This document shows, in pieces, positions 46,385 through 54,589 of a stretch of 64,000 bases of DNA (within the stretch, counting starts at the first letter, position 1; each line of letters opens with the position of its first letter). Where the stretch lies: contig NZ_JAGQEE010000001.1 in the NCBI RefSeq assembly GCF_018304945.1, forward strand, positions 1,612,001 to 1,676,000. The letters are read 5' to 3'. The translations under genes were made by a program, and so were the position numbers. The notes under the pieces were generated by a model. It worked only from the letters and a program-made list of their open reading frames with translations, made no database searches and was not told the origin of the DNA. Origin of the DNA: Collimonas humicola. GTDB lineage: Bacteria > Pseudomonadota > Gammaproteobacteria > Burkholderiales > Burkholderiaceae_D.

Positions 46385-47323
46385 GTGAAACCGACAAATG
46401 CCGTGCTGGACTGGGACAACCTGCGGGTGTTCCTGGAACTGACGCGCAGCCAGGGACTGGTGGAAGCGGCCAAGAAACTTGGCATAGACCACTCGACCGT
46501 ATCGCGCCGCATGCGCCGCTTTGAAGAACAGATCGGCAGCCAGCTGTTCGAGCGCAACAACCAGGGCTACACGCTGACCGCCGAAGGCCACCGCCTGATC
46601 GAATACGCGGAAAAGATGGAAAGCACCATGTACGCCGCCGCCGAGGAACTGAGCGGCCACAACCGCCTGCTGTCGGGCCAGGTGCGGCTGGGCGCCACCG
46701 AAGGCTTCGGCACCTTCGTGCTGGCGCCGCACCTGGCGCACTTCTGCGCACGCCATCCGCACATCACGGTCGACCTGCTGCCGGTGCCGCGCTTCGTCAA
46801 CCTCTCCAAGCGCGAAGCCGACATCGGCGTCACCATCGAACGCCCGCAGAGCGGCAACTATGTGGTCACCAAGCTGACCGACTATCTGCTCAAGCTGTAC
46901 GCCACCCGCTCCTACCTGGACCGCCACGCGCCGATCAAGACACTGCAGGACCTCAGCCAGCACGCCTTCATCGGCTATGTCGACGACCTGGTGTTCAGCG
47001 AAGAGCTGCGCTACAAGGAAAACGTCGCCCCGGCCGCCCACCGCGCCTTCCGCAGCACCAGCGTGATCGCCCAGTACACGGCGGCGCGCAGCGGCCAGGG
47101 GCTGGCGATCCTGCCCTGCTTCCTGGCGCAGCAAAGCGAGGACCTGGTGCCGGTGCTGGATGGCCAGGTCGATATCCAGCGCGCATTCTGGCTGGTGGCC
47201 GCCACCGAAACCCGCAATGTGGCGCGGGTGGCGGCGCTATGGCGTTATCTGCGCGAGGTGATCGAACCCAACCGCCCCTACCTGATGGGCGAGTCGCGCG
47301 AGATGATCTGCCAGGCCGACTGA
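46385..47323 (+). CDS. LysR-family transcriptional regulator
   Basis: A 312-residue LysR regulator with helix-turn-helix LTRSQGLVEAAKKLGIDHSTVSRRMRRFEEQIG and a compact effector domain. The frame has an in-frame TTG (46364) and ATG (46379), but GAGGAG sits 6 bases before GTG 46385, so the protein probably starts with VKPTNAVLDWDNLR. The HSTVSRRM helix marks the group whose members often regulate mmsA-type operons. Divergent from the binding-protein/mmsAB genes. Confidence 0.85.
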   Translation: MKPTNAVLDWDNLRVFLELTRSQGLVEAAKKLGIDHSTVSRRMRRFEEQIGSQLFERNNQGYTLTAEGHRLIEYAEKMESTMYAAAEELSGHNRLLSGQVRLGATEGFGTFVLAPHLAHFCARHPHITVDLLPVPRFVNLSKREADIGVTIERPQSGNYVVTKLTDYLLKLYATRSYLDRHAPIKTLQDLSQHAFIGYVDDLVFSEELRYKENVAPAAHRAFRSTSVIAQYTAARSGQGLAILPCFLAQQSEDLVPVLDGQVDIQRAFWLVAATETRNVARVAALWRYLREVIEPNRPYLMGESREMICQAD

Positions 47324-47349
47324 TGCGGAAGCGCGGGAAAATTACGGCG

Positions 47350-48453
47350 CTACGAACGCGGCGCCACGCAGTGATTGATGAAGGCGCGCACCTTTTGAGA
47401 AGCGGCTCCCGGGATATCCACCTTGAAGCCGAAGAAGGCGGCGTCGTCGCGCGCGACCTGCATGGCGTGGCCGACCGAGCGGCTCGCTGCTATGCGGCCG
47501 GCCTGCTCCGGCGTCAGCGTGAAGAAGGTTTGCAGCTCGCCCTTGTCAGCCACCACGCTGTCCGGATCAGGCAAGGCGACCATGCCGCCGTCGAGCAATA
47601 GCGAATGGGCCCAGCGGCCGACAGCCATGGCGTCGGCTTTATCGCCGGCCTGGTAAAAGGTGAACATCTGGATCTTTTGCTGGTCGCACAGGAAGGCGAT
47701 TTTGCCGCGGCCGTATTCTGTGTCCTGCATGCCGCGCAGGTATTCGCCGCCATCGGTCACTTCCAGCGACCAGTCGGCAGGCTGACGGCCGTTGTTGACC
47801 ACATTCAGCGCCTTCAGCTCGGCATCGCTCAGCAGGTAGATGCCGTGTTCGCCCTGCTGCACCAGCAGATCGAGCAAACCCTGTCCTACGCCCATCACCC
47901 GGATGTAATGCGCGATGCCGGCCGACACGATCTGCCCGGTATCGAGGTCGCCGGCAGCGGGCCCGGAGGTGCGCGATACGCGATGCACACCGTATTGCGA
48001 CCCCTCGCCGACATAGCGGTAGACGCCGCCCAGGAAGGCCAGCGAACAGGCGCTGTAGCAGACACCCGGCCGGGGCGCGGCTGACGCCAGGCCGGCGCCG
48101 CCTTGAGTGCCGCGCCCCGCCATATAGCGTCCGACATGCGTGCTGGCCCGTGCCTGCCGCAGCAGCTGGCCGATTTCCATGCCGGCGAACAGATCGCCGC
48201 CGGTCGAATCGAGATAGACTTCCACGCCTGCCGATCCGGTCCGCGCCAGAGCTGCCTTTACCCGCGCCGGCGCAGCGGCATCGATTTCGCCATCGAGGCT
48301 CATGATCCACGATGCGCCAAGGCCGTCCGCCGCGGCGCGGCCCGGCTGGTCCAGATGCACTGCCATGACAGCGGCACCGGCACCGGCCGCGCAAAGGAAT
48401 ATCGAAACGCCAACAAGACTGCGCAGCATCGAAATCATGGGGTCCGTTCTCAT
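47350..48453 (-). CDS. Periplasmic ClpP/crotonase-fold-like protein (COG3904 type)
   Basis: A 367-residue exported protein. After a signal peptide (about 1-28) a domain with GVEVYLDSTGGDLFAGMEIGQLLR, CYSACSLAFLGGVYRYV and YGVHRVS follows. This pattern (a GG loop, a Ser in CxSAC, and a His further on) matches the predicted periplasmic COG3904 proteins with a ClpP-like fold, where Ser could be nucleophilic. The C-terminal 150 residues have no recognised domain. The start may be the ATG three to six codons later. Function unknown. Confidence 0.7.
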   Translation of the reverse strand: MRTDPMISMLRSLVGVSIFLCAAGAGAAVMAVHLDQPGRAAADGLGASWIMSLDGEIDAAAPARVKAALARTGSAGVEVYLDSTGGDLFAGMEIGQLLRQARASTHVGRYMAGRGTQGGAGLASAAPRPGVCYSACSLAFLGGVYRYVGEGSQYGVHRVSRTSGPAAGDLDTGQIVSAGIAHYIRVMGVGQGLLDLLVQQGEHGIYLLSDAELKALNVVNNGRQPADWSLEVTDGGEYLRGMQDTEYGRGKIAFLCDQQKIQMFTFYQAGDKADAMAVGRWAHSLLLDGGMVALPDPDSVVADKGELQTFFTLTPEQAGRIAASRSVGHAMQVARDDAAFFGFKVDIPGAASQKVRAFINHCVAPRS

Positions 48454-48562
48454 TTATCATTCGGGAATATGAGCTGTGTCTTTGCGCTCTGCATAAAATA
48501 ATAGAACACAATGAAGCCTGTGCCGAAGTAATTTCCCTCATCTCTCTTGCCCCGATCCCGCC

Positions 48563-49399
48563 ATGATCCTGACCGGCCCCGAACTTGCCCAAATACTTGA
48601 ATTTGCCGAAGCCAGCCATTTAAGCAGACAGACCGACGCTTACCGTGAGTGGAGCGGAAACCCGCGCGCCCGGGCTATTGCCGTCGCCGGCGGCATCGCG
48701 GCGCTGACCGATCCGGCCTTCGGGCGCAAGCTCAACCACGTCACCGGCTGCGGCATGGATGCGCCGCTGCAGGCAGCAGAACTGGCCGGACTGGAAAGCA
48801 TGTATGCCGCGCAAGGGCTGGAGACGCAGATAGATCTTTGTCCGCATGCGCACAGCGGGACGCTGGCGCTTTTGGCAGAACACGGCTATGCGGTCAATGC
48901 CTTCAGCAATACTTATGTGCGCAGCCTGGCTGCAGCAGATGTGCGCACCGCCGCAGCCAACGGCATTGAAATAATCGGCGACCAGGCCTGGGTAGCCGCC
49001 AGGTTTGCAACGCACTCGGTCGCGGGATTTTCGGTGCAGGCGGTCAAGCGCCCGCCCGCCTTGCTGGAAGCGCTGGCGCAGATCGCGTTGCGACGCAGCG
49101 ACACGCGGCTGTTTGCCGCGACCGTAGACGGCCAGATCGCCGGCACGGCGGGGATGAGCCTGATCGAGACGCCCGCCGGCTTGCTGGCGCACTTGTACAT
49201 CGCCAGCACCTTGCCTGCCTATCGCGCACGCGGGGTGCAGCTGGCGCTCTTGCACGCCAGGCTGGATGCCGCGCGCGAAGCCGGCTGCAGGCTGGCCAGC
49301 GTCACCGCCCGGCCGGCCAACGCCAGTGCGCGCAACACCGAACGCGCGGGCTTCAGCCTGGCCTACGCCAAGGCGACTTTCAGCAAGCGCCTGGCTTAA
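48563..49399 (+). CDS. GNAT-family acetyltransferase
   Basis: A 278-residue cytoplasmic protein whose C-terminal half is a GNAT domain: LFAATVDGQIAGTAGMSL, then LYIASTLPAYRARGVQLALLHARLDAARE, the acetyl-CoA-binding RxxGxQxxLL-type loop. The N-terminal 120 residues are of unrecognised, GNAT-like fold. Divergent from the periplasmic protein gene with 109 bases between starts. Substrate unknown. Confidence 0.85.
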   Translation: MILTGPELAQILEFAEASHLSRQTDAYREWSGNPRARAIAVAGGIAALTDPAFGRKLNHVTGCGMDAPLQAAELAGLESMYAAQGLETQIDLCPHAHSGTLALLAEHGYAVNAFSNTYVRSLAAADVRTAAANGIEIIGDQAWVAARFATHSVAGFSVQAVKRPPALLEALAQIALRRSDTRLFAATVDGQIAGTAGMSLIETPAGLLAHLYIASTLPAYRARGVQLALLHARLDAAREAGCRLASVTARPANASARNTERAGFSLAYAKATFSKRLA

Positions 49400-49411
49400 G
49401 CTAGCGTCCCG

Positions 49412-50008
49412 TCAGGTTTCATTGATCTGCACCGCGATGCCGTCCGCCTGCACCGTGATCTCGCCGGGCTCGAAGGCTTTCCCGCTCAGGCGCAGTTCAT
49501 CGGCGGTAAAGGTATAGATCGGGTAATCCTTCAGCACCTGCTCGGCAACCATGGCGCCGATCTGGCTCAGCTGCTCCCGGTATTGCGGCGGCACGCTGCT
49601 GAAATCGATGGTGTCGACGGTGGGGCTGTCAAGACGGATGGCGCGCGTTGCCTTGTCGTACTTCAGGCGGCTGCTCAAGGTGATATTGCCGTTCAGCGGC
49701 GCCGCCAGCAGCAAGGGGCTGAGCACGCTGACATGCACCAGCGTGACGACCCGGTTCTGCGGCGCATTGAGGCTCAGCAGCGGGTTTTTCAAATCGACGT
49801 TGAACACTTCCGCATAACGCAGCCGCAGCGGAAATTTGCGCTCGATGGCGCTCTGCAGCTGTTGCTGCGTAAACGTGTATTCATTGGACCAGATGTTGTA
49901 GCCGGCCCAGGCGCCGCCGGCAGCGCCGAACGCGCCCAGCGCCAGCAGCGATTTGATCAGCATGCGCCGCTTCAAAGTTATTTCCATAGCCATTCTTGTC
50001 ACTTTCAA
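49412..50008 (-). CDS. DUF1439 (YceB-like) lipid-binding-fold protein
   Basis: A 198-residue protein with an N-terminal hydrophobic export segment (LIKSLLALGAFGAAGGAWAG) and the DUF1439 core YTFTQQQLQSAIERKFPLRLRY and PPQYREQLSQIGAMVAEQVLKDYPIYTF. The E. coli relative YceB is a lipoprotein of unknown role; here no lipobox Cys is seen. Met at 1, 6 or 8 are all possible starts. It stands alone between convergent GNAT and the remnant region. Confidence 0.8.
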   Translation of the reverse strand: MKVTRMAMEITLKRRMLIKSLLALGAFGAAGGAWAGYNIWSNEYTFTQQQLQSAIERKFPLRLRYAEVFNVDLKNPLLSLNAPQNRVVTLVHVSVLSPLLLAAPLNGNITLSSRLKYDKATRAIRLDSPTVDTIDFSSVPPQYREQLSQIGAMVAEQVLKDYPIYTFTADELRLSGKAFEPGEITVQADGIAVQINET

Positions 50009-50115
50009 ACGTCAGATGGCAGATGCCATTTTTCCAGCTAGCGGAACTTCGACCGGCCCGGTCCGGAATAATTCAATTTCGGGCAAACGGCCAGAACAGT
50101 CCACCAGTCCACCAG

Positions 50116-50340
50116 TCAAGCAGGCAGCAGGATGACGCCGCCGGCGGTCTTGCCGCTTGATGGAACGGTAGGGGCCAAGCTCGTTGAGCGGCAGGAGCGC
50201 GCTGCCGACAGTGCCGATCATGCGCGCACCCTGGCGACATGCTGGAACAGCATGTGGGCGGTGATGCCGCGCAGCAGAGTGCCGGTGGCCTGGACGTCGC
50301 TGACGCCTGCCTCGATGCCCTCAGCTGCCGCGAACAACGG
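50116..50340 (-). pseudogene. Remnant of a quinone oxidoreductase (zinc-dehydrogenase-like) gene
   Basis: Three short pieces in shifting minus-strand frames match the NADPH:quinone reductase family in the correct order. The first contains VSDVQATGTLLRGITAHML, the mid-protein block. The next, IGTVGSA, is the Rossmann strand. The last, GKTAGGVILLPA followed by a stop, is the C-terminus. The intervening 150 or so codons are missing, so the gene has been deleted internally and frameshifted. It lies 6 bases beyond the GlcG-like stop. Confidence 0.6.
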
Positions 50341-50346
50341 CGCGCA

Positions 50347-50871
50347 CTACTTGATCGTGTCGGCTGCAGCCTTGCACACGGCGGCGTCCTGATCGCCTGT
50401 GCCGCCGCTACAGCCGATGGCGCCGACAAGCTTCCCTCCTTCTACCAGCGGGAACCCGCCTGGCGATGCCACCAGCTGCGCATCCAGCGTTTGCACGTAT
50501 CCATGCCCGGTCTCAGACTGGTTGTAGAAGACCCGGGTTTCGCGGCGAAATCTGGCGGACGTGCGTGCTTTGTTCTGCGATATCGCGATCGATGCGAATT
50601 GCGCACCGTCCATGCGCTCGAACGCGAGCAGTTCGCCATGCGGATCGACGACAGCGATATTCATTTTCCAATCGTGTTTCCTGGCTTCGGTTTCCGCAAT
50701 CATGAGCAGTTTCTTCGCGCTGTCCAGGCCGATCGCGGCGCCATAGGGAATCTCGAATGGCATCTTGTCGGGCGTCCCGCCCGCCGGGGGTTGCGGGGCC
50801 GGGGTTTGCGCCGTCGCGGCGGTTGCCGCTGCCAGGCAGGCAGCGCACGCGATCTGGATGAGGTTTTGCAT
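50347..50871 (-). CDS. GlcG/HbpS-family heme-binding-type protein, exported
   Basis: A 174-residue protein with a signal peptide (QNLIQIACAACLAAATAATAQ) and the GlcG/HbpS fold: SAKKLLMIAETEARKH, NIAVVDPHGELLAFERMDGA, ASIAISQNKARTSARF and GGFPLVEGGKLVGAIGCSGG. GGGAG lies 8 bases before ATG 50871. Members bind heme or cobalamin or act in C1 and aromatic pathways; the role here is unclear. Immediately downstream lies a quinone oxidoreductase remnant. Confidence 0.85.
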   Translation of the reverse strand: MQNLIQIACAACLAAATAATAQTPAPQPPAGGTPDKMPFEIPYGAAIGLDSAKKLLMIAETEARKHDWKMNIAVVDPHGELLAFERMDGAQFASIAISQNKARTSARFRRETRVFYNQSETGHGYVQTLDAQLVASPGGFPLVEGGKLVGAIGCSGGTGDQDAAVCKAAADTIK

Positions 50872-51273
50872 CGCATCATCTCCCATGGGTTGGCGGGAGC
50901 CGCGTGCTTGAGGCTGTGTCGGAGCGCTTGGCACGCCGGGCCGGGTGTTCCCACTGTAGCGCCACGCTGGACGGCACGCAAGGGGCATTTGCTCATCTTG
51001 GATGCACGCGGATTTGCCGCCCCGCGACAGCCGCGCCATTTCAGTCAGTCAGGCGCCTCAGGTGTATGCTAATGCGGTAAATCCTGATTTGCAGCTTTTC
51101 GCGGAAATTGAGTGCAGTACAAAAATGGCATCGAGATCCCGGACACGCAGGCGGCATGCCAGCCTCAGACTTTGACCCGCGGCGGAGCCATGCCGCGGCA
51201 GCCAGAGCTATCCTGCAATACTGCGTCCCATATCGAAGTTCGTCATCACAGCACAGGGAAAGGTAAAGAAATC
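50872..51273. other. Intergenic region between GlcG-like and SRPBCC genes
   Basis: No gene supported in 402 bases. The frame of the SRPBCC gene extends upward into it, and the GlcG frame extends into it on the other strand, but neither extension looks coding. No clear promoter or terminator was seen. Confidence 0.5.
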
Positions 51274-51720
51274 ATGGCTACGAACACAATCCGTCTTCAT
51301 CGCGTACTCCGGGCACCTCCAGAGAGAATCTACCGGGCGTTTCTTGATGCCGACGCGATGACTAAATGGCTCCCACCAAACGGGTTCACTGGCAAGGTCC
51401 ACCATATCGACGCCAAAGTCGGCGGCACTTACAAAATGTCGTTTACGAACTTCGCCACGAAACATAGCCATTCCTTTGGCGGGGAATATCTCGAGCTAAT
51501 ACCCAACGAACGAATTCGGCATACGGACAAATTCGACGATCCCAATTTGCCGGGGGAGATGCAAACGACGATTTCTTTGCAAAAGGTCTTCTGCGGCACT
51601 GAAGTCAACATTGTGCAAGAAGGCATACCGGAAGCCATTCCACCCGAGGCTTGCTATCTTGGATGGCAGGAATCGCTCACTCTTCTTGCGCAACTGGTTG
51701 AGGCTGAGGTTTCCGGATAA
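51274..51720 (+). CDS. SRPBCC/AHSA1-family protein
   Basis: A 148-residue cytoplasmic protein with the START/Bet v1-like SRPBCC fold: HRVLRAPPERIYRAFLDADAMTKWLPPNGFTGKVH, VGGTYKMSF and the C-terminal LGWQESLTLLAQLVE helix. This is the AHSA1-type opening with the conserved WLPP. These proteins bind hydrophobic ligands or act as co-chaperones; no specific role is known. ATG 51274 begins at the conserved core; the upstream open frame is not supported. Confidence 0.87.
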   Translation: MATNTIRLHRVLRAPPERIYRAFLDADAMTKWLPPNGFTGKVHHIDAKVGGTYKMSFTNFATKHSHSFGGEYLELIPNERIRHTDKFDDPNLPGEMQTTISLQKVFCGTEVNIVQEGIPEAIPPEACYLGWQESLTLLAQLVEAEVSG

Positions 51721-51908
51721 CCAGTTGCGAGGAATACTATGCCGAGACTTCGGGTCCAGAGCTTTGCGATTGCAATCGACGGTTACTGTGCTGGACCGAG
51801 CCATACATGGCTGCCCAGGTGCCGATCATGGAATTCTTCGCGGTCAGGTGGCTGCGGCAGCCGCCCAGGTACACATTGCCGGTGCTGGCGCCGCAGGCAG
51901 GCGCAGCC

Positions 51909-52328
51909 ATGAACGCCATCGCACCTCCGCTCGTCGCTGCCAGTGCAGCGATCATTCTGCTGCTGGGCCTCCTGCATCTCCTGTACACCTTCTACGGTCC
52001 CAAGCTGTTCCCCCGCGATCGTGAACTGCAAACGCGCATGCAAGAGGTCTCGCCCGTTATCACGCGCCAAACAACGATGTGGAAGGCCTGGGTCGGCTTC
52101 AACGCCAGTCATAGCTACGGCCTCATCCTGTTCGGCGCCGTGTATGGCTACCTGGCCCTTGCGCACAGCGACTTCCTGTTCCAGTCCGTCTTTCTGCTCT
52201 TGCTCGGCCTGATACTGCTGTTCGGCTACGTCTTCCTCGCCAAGAGGTATTTTTTCCGCATCCCGTTTCGGGGCACCCTCTTGGCAACCATCCTCTATAC
52301 CCTCGCGCTCATTATCCGCTGGACCTGA
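51909..52328 (+). CDS. Small four-helix membrane protein (LIC_13387-like)
   Basis: A 139-residue integral membrane protein with four hydrophobic segments (AASAAIILLLGLLHLLYTF; SYGLILFGAVYGYLAL; FLFQSVFLLLLGLILLFGYVFLA; LATILYTLALII). The HLLYTFYGPKLFPRD and FNASHSYGLILFG stretches match a family of small membrane proteins of unknown function. Starts earlier in the frame are not supported. Immediately downstream is an MFS remnant. Confidence 0.65.
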   Translation: MNAIAPPLVAASAAIILLLGLLHLLYTFYGPKLFPRDRELQTRMQEVSPVITRQTTMWKAWVGFNASHSYGLILFGAVYGYLALAHSDFLFQSVFLLLLGLILLFGYVFLAKRYFFRIPFRGTLLATILYTLALIIRWT

Positions 52329-52354
52329 CACTTCCTTCACGTGGCATTAAGCAA

Positions 52355-52579
52355 TCTCTTCCGCCCAAGCTCGTCACGGGAGCCGGTGCGGCCGGCGGGA
52401 TCGCCTTGATCAACACGTTGGGCCAGCTCGGCGGCATTGTCAGTCCGGTGATGGTGGGCAGCATCAAGGATCTCACCGGCAGCACTACGCCGGCGCTGTA
52501 TGCGATCGGCGGCATGACCTTGTTATGCGCACTGATCCTGATGTACGGTTTGCCGGAAAAGCTGCAGCAAAAAGAGTAG
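52355..52579 (+). pseudogene. C-terminal remnant of an MFS transporter
   Basis: About 74 codons in one frame encode the last two helices of a phthalate/tartrate-permease type MFS protein: SLPPKLVTGAGAAGGIALIN, LGQLGGIVSPVMVGSIKDLTG, LYAIGGMTLLCALILMYGL, then a stop. There is no start codon or N-terminal part; the DUF gene directly precedes it. The piece looks like what is left after a deletion. Confidence 0.75.
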
Positions 52580-52605
52580 CGTACCAAGCGCTTGATTGCT
52601 GATTT

Positions 52606-53517
52606 TCATTGTGTGGATTGGTCAATGCCTGCCCACTCCCGCACAGCCTGCGTAAACAGTTTCAGCGCCGTCGGCGGATGGCGGTTGGCCGGGTAATACA
52701 GGCACAGGCCCGGCATGGAGGGACTCCACTCGGGAAGCAGCTGAATCAGGCGACCCGACAGCAAATGCTCTTTCACGTGATAATCCGGCACCCAAGCGAT
52801 ACCAATTCCAGCCAATGCCGCATCGACCATCAGGTTGGTATTGCCAAGCGTCATTGGTCCTGCGACATCCATGTTCACGTTTGTTCCCTGGCGCTCCAGA
52901 TTCCAGCGATAGAGTGCGCCGCTCGCGAACCGAAAGCGTATGCACCGATGGTGTTCCAGATCCTGCGGCGTCTTCGGCGGTGCGTGCCTGGCGAGGTAAT
53001 CCGGCGACGCAACTGCAGCGAACCGCATATCGGGGCCGAGTCGGACAGCGATCATGTCGCGCGGCACATCTTCCAATATCCGCATGCCTGCATCGAAACC
53101 ATCGGCCACGATATCCACGAATCTTGTATCCACAACGATTTCCACATGAATATCTGGATATTTCTTCAGAAAGTCTGGAAGTACGTGGCGCACCAGGGGC
53201 TTGGCGCCGGCTTCGGCTGCGCTGATGCGTATCGAACCGGAAGGACGATTGATAACAGACGCGGCTTCGTTCACTGCGTCCGTCAGATCGGTGATAGCAG
53301 GTTTGACACGTCGGAGCAATTGCTCGCCGGCCTCGGTTAACGCAACAGAGCGGGTTGTCCGGTTAAATAATCGCACGTTAAGCCGCTCTTCGAGGTTCCG
53401 CATGGCGTGACTCAATGCCGATGGCGAGACCCCCATCTCGCGCGCGGCCGCACGAAAGCTTTTCTGTTCTGCGATAGCAACAAAAGCTGTGAGTTCGGAT
53501 AAGCCTGCTTGCAGCAT
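52606..53517 (-). CDS. LysR-family transcriptional regulator
   Basis: A 303-residue LysR regulator of the CrgA/DmlR type: [38 protein letters not shown] and [22 protein letters not shown]. It is divergent from the SDR gene with 211 bases between the starts, and probably activates the SDR-MFS-hydrolase-decarboxylase-cupin set. A CTCAA/TTGAG dyad (53530-53565) in the gap is a candidate binding site. Confidence 0.92.
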   Translation of the reverse strand: MLQAGLSELTAFVAIAEQKSFRAAAREMGVSPSALSHAMRNLEERLNVRLFNRTTRSVALTEAGEQLLRRVKPAITDLTDAVNEAASVINRPSGSIRISAAEAGAKPLVRHVLPDFLKKYPDIHVEIVVDTRFVDIVADGFDAGMRILEDVPRDMIAVRLGPDMRFAAVASPDYLARHAPPKTPQDLEHHRCIRFRFASGALYRWNLERQGTNVNMDVAGPMTLGNTNLMVDAALAGIGIAWVPDYHVKEHLLSGRLIQLLPEWSPSMPGLCLYYPANRHPPTALKLFTQAVREWAGIDQSTQ

Positions 53518-53529
53518 AGATGAATTTTA

Positions 53530-53565
53530 CTCAATAGATTGTACATATCTTACTGGATTGTTGAG
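53530..53565. promoter_or_regulatory. Candidate LysR dyad upstream of the SDR gene
   Basis: CTCAA (53530-53534) and TTGAG (53561-53565) are complementary and lie just outside the LysR start codon. Arms are only five bases, so the call is weak. Confidence 0.3.
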
Positions 53566-53728
53566 CATTGCGCAGCAACCTATACTGCATCCGACAGAAC
53601 GCCGACAGGCGCCCAACGGTGCCTGTCGGCATCGAGCATTTCTCATGTGCGCCCCGCTTCACTCACCGATCGATCCGCTCTCGCCCGCACGGCGACGCGT
53701 TGGCCGTGACACCTCAAAAGGAAATTGC

Positions 53729-54493
53729 ATGGATACCCGCAACCCAACTGGCAACAACATCGAAGGAAAAGTCGTCGTTATCACCGGGGCAAGCAGCGGG
53801 CTAGGTGAAGCCACCGCCCGGCACTTGTCCGCGCTGGGTGCGACAGTTGCGCTAGGCGCTCGACGTACGGATCGCATCCAGGCATTGGCGGAAGAATTGA
53901 CCCGCGCCGGCGGAAAGGCCATCGCAGTCGCAACCGACGTCACCGACCACGAAGCGGTGAAAGCATTGGTCGACACAGCAGTGCTTTCCTTTGGGCGCAT
54001 TGACGTCATGATCAACAATGCCGGACTGATGCCTCACTCCCCTCTTGAACGCCTCAAGATCGAAGACTGGAACCAGACAATCGACGTGAATATCAAGGGT
54101 GTCTTGCATGGCATCGCGGCAGCGCTGCCGCATATGAAACGGCAGAAAAGCGGCCACATCATTAATGTCTCGTCGGTTGCCGGTCGTCAGGTCCGGCCCG
54201 GCAGTGCCGTCTATGCGGCAACCAAAGCCGCCGTGCTGATGATTTCGGAAGGCCTGCGCCAGGAAGTGAAGCCGTATGACTTGCGGACCACCGTGATCTC
54301 GCCAGGCGCCGTCGCCACAGATCTTCCAGGCAGCGTGACTGAGCCGGATGTCGCGGGCTTTATCAGCAAGTTCTATGAAGAATATGCAGTCCCGCCGGAG
54401 TCCTTTGCGCGTGCCGTCGCCTTCGCCATCAGTCAGCCGCCGGAAATCGATGTGAACGAAATTCTATTCCGGCCAACGCGCCAGGAAGGTTGA
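53729..54493 (+). CDS. Short-chain dehydrogenase/reductase
   Basis: A 254-residue cytoplasmic NAD(P)-dependent oxidoreductase. The cofactor motif [10 protein letters not shown], the NNAG block MINNAGLM, catalytic Ser in NVSSVAGRQ and YAATK with Tyr and Lys are all present; the Arg-rich LGARRTDRI suggests NADPH. ATG 53729 has AAGGA 6 bases upstream. First gene of the LysR-linked set. Confidence 0.93.
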   Translation: MDTRNPTGNNIEGKVVVITGASSGLGEATARHLSALGATVALGARRTDRIQALAEELTRAGGKAIAVATDVTDHEAVKALVDTAVLSFGRIDVMINNAGLMPHSPLERLKIEDWNQTIDVNIKGVLHGIAAALPHMKRQKSGHIINVSSVAGRQVRPGSAVYAATKAAVLMISEGLRQEVKPYDLRTTVISPGAVATDLPGSVTEPDVAGFISKFYEEYAVPPESFARAVAFAISQPPEIDVNEILFRPTRQEG

Positions 54494-54589
54494 GTCTTGT
54501 AAATATGAAAAAATGCAGAAGCATCAATTTGGTCTTGACGGCATCGAAGCCTTCTCGTCTGGACTCGACGGCATGAATATGGGCTGTCC

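Noticed and set aside
50012-50221. Small minus-strand protein of 69 residues
   Set aside because: It covers parts of the quinone oxidoreductase remnant in shifted frames, so it is better explained as decay.
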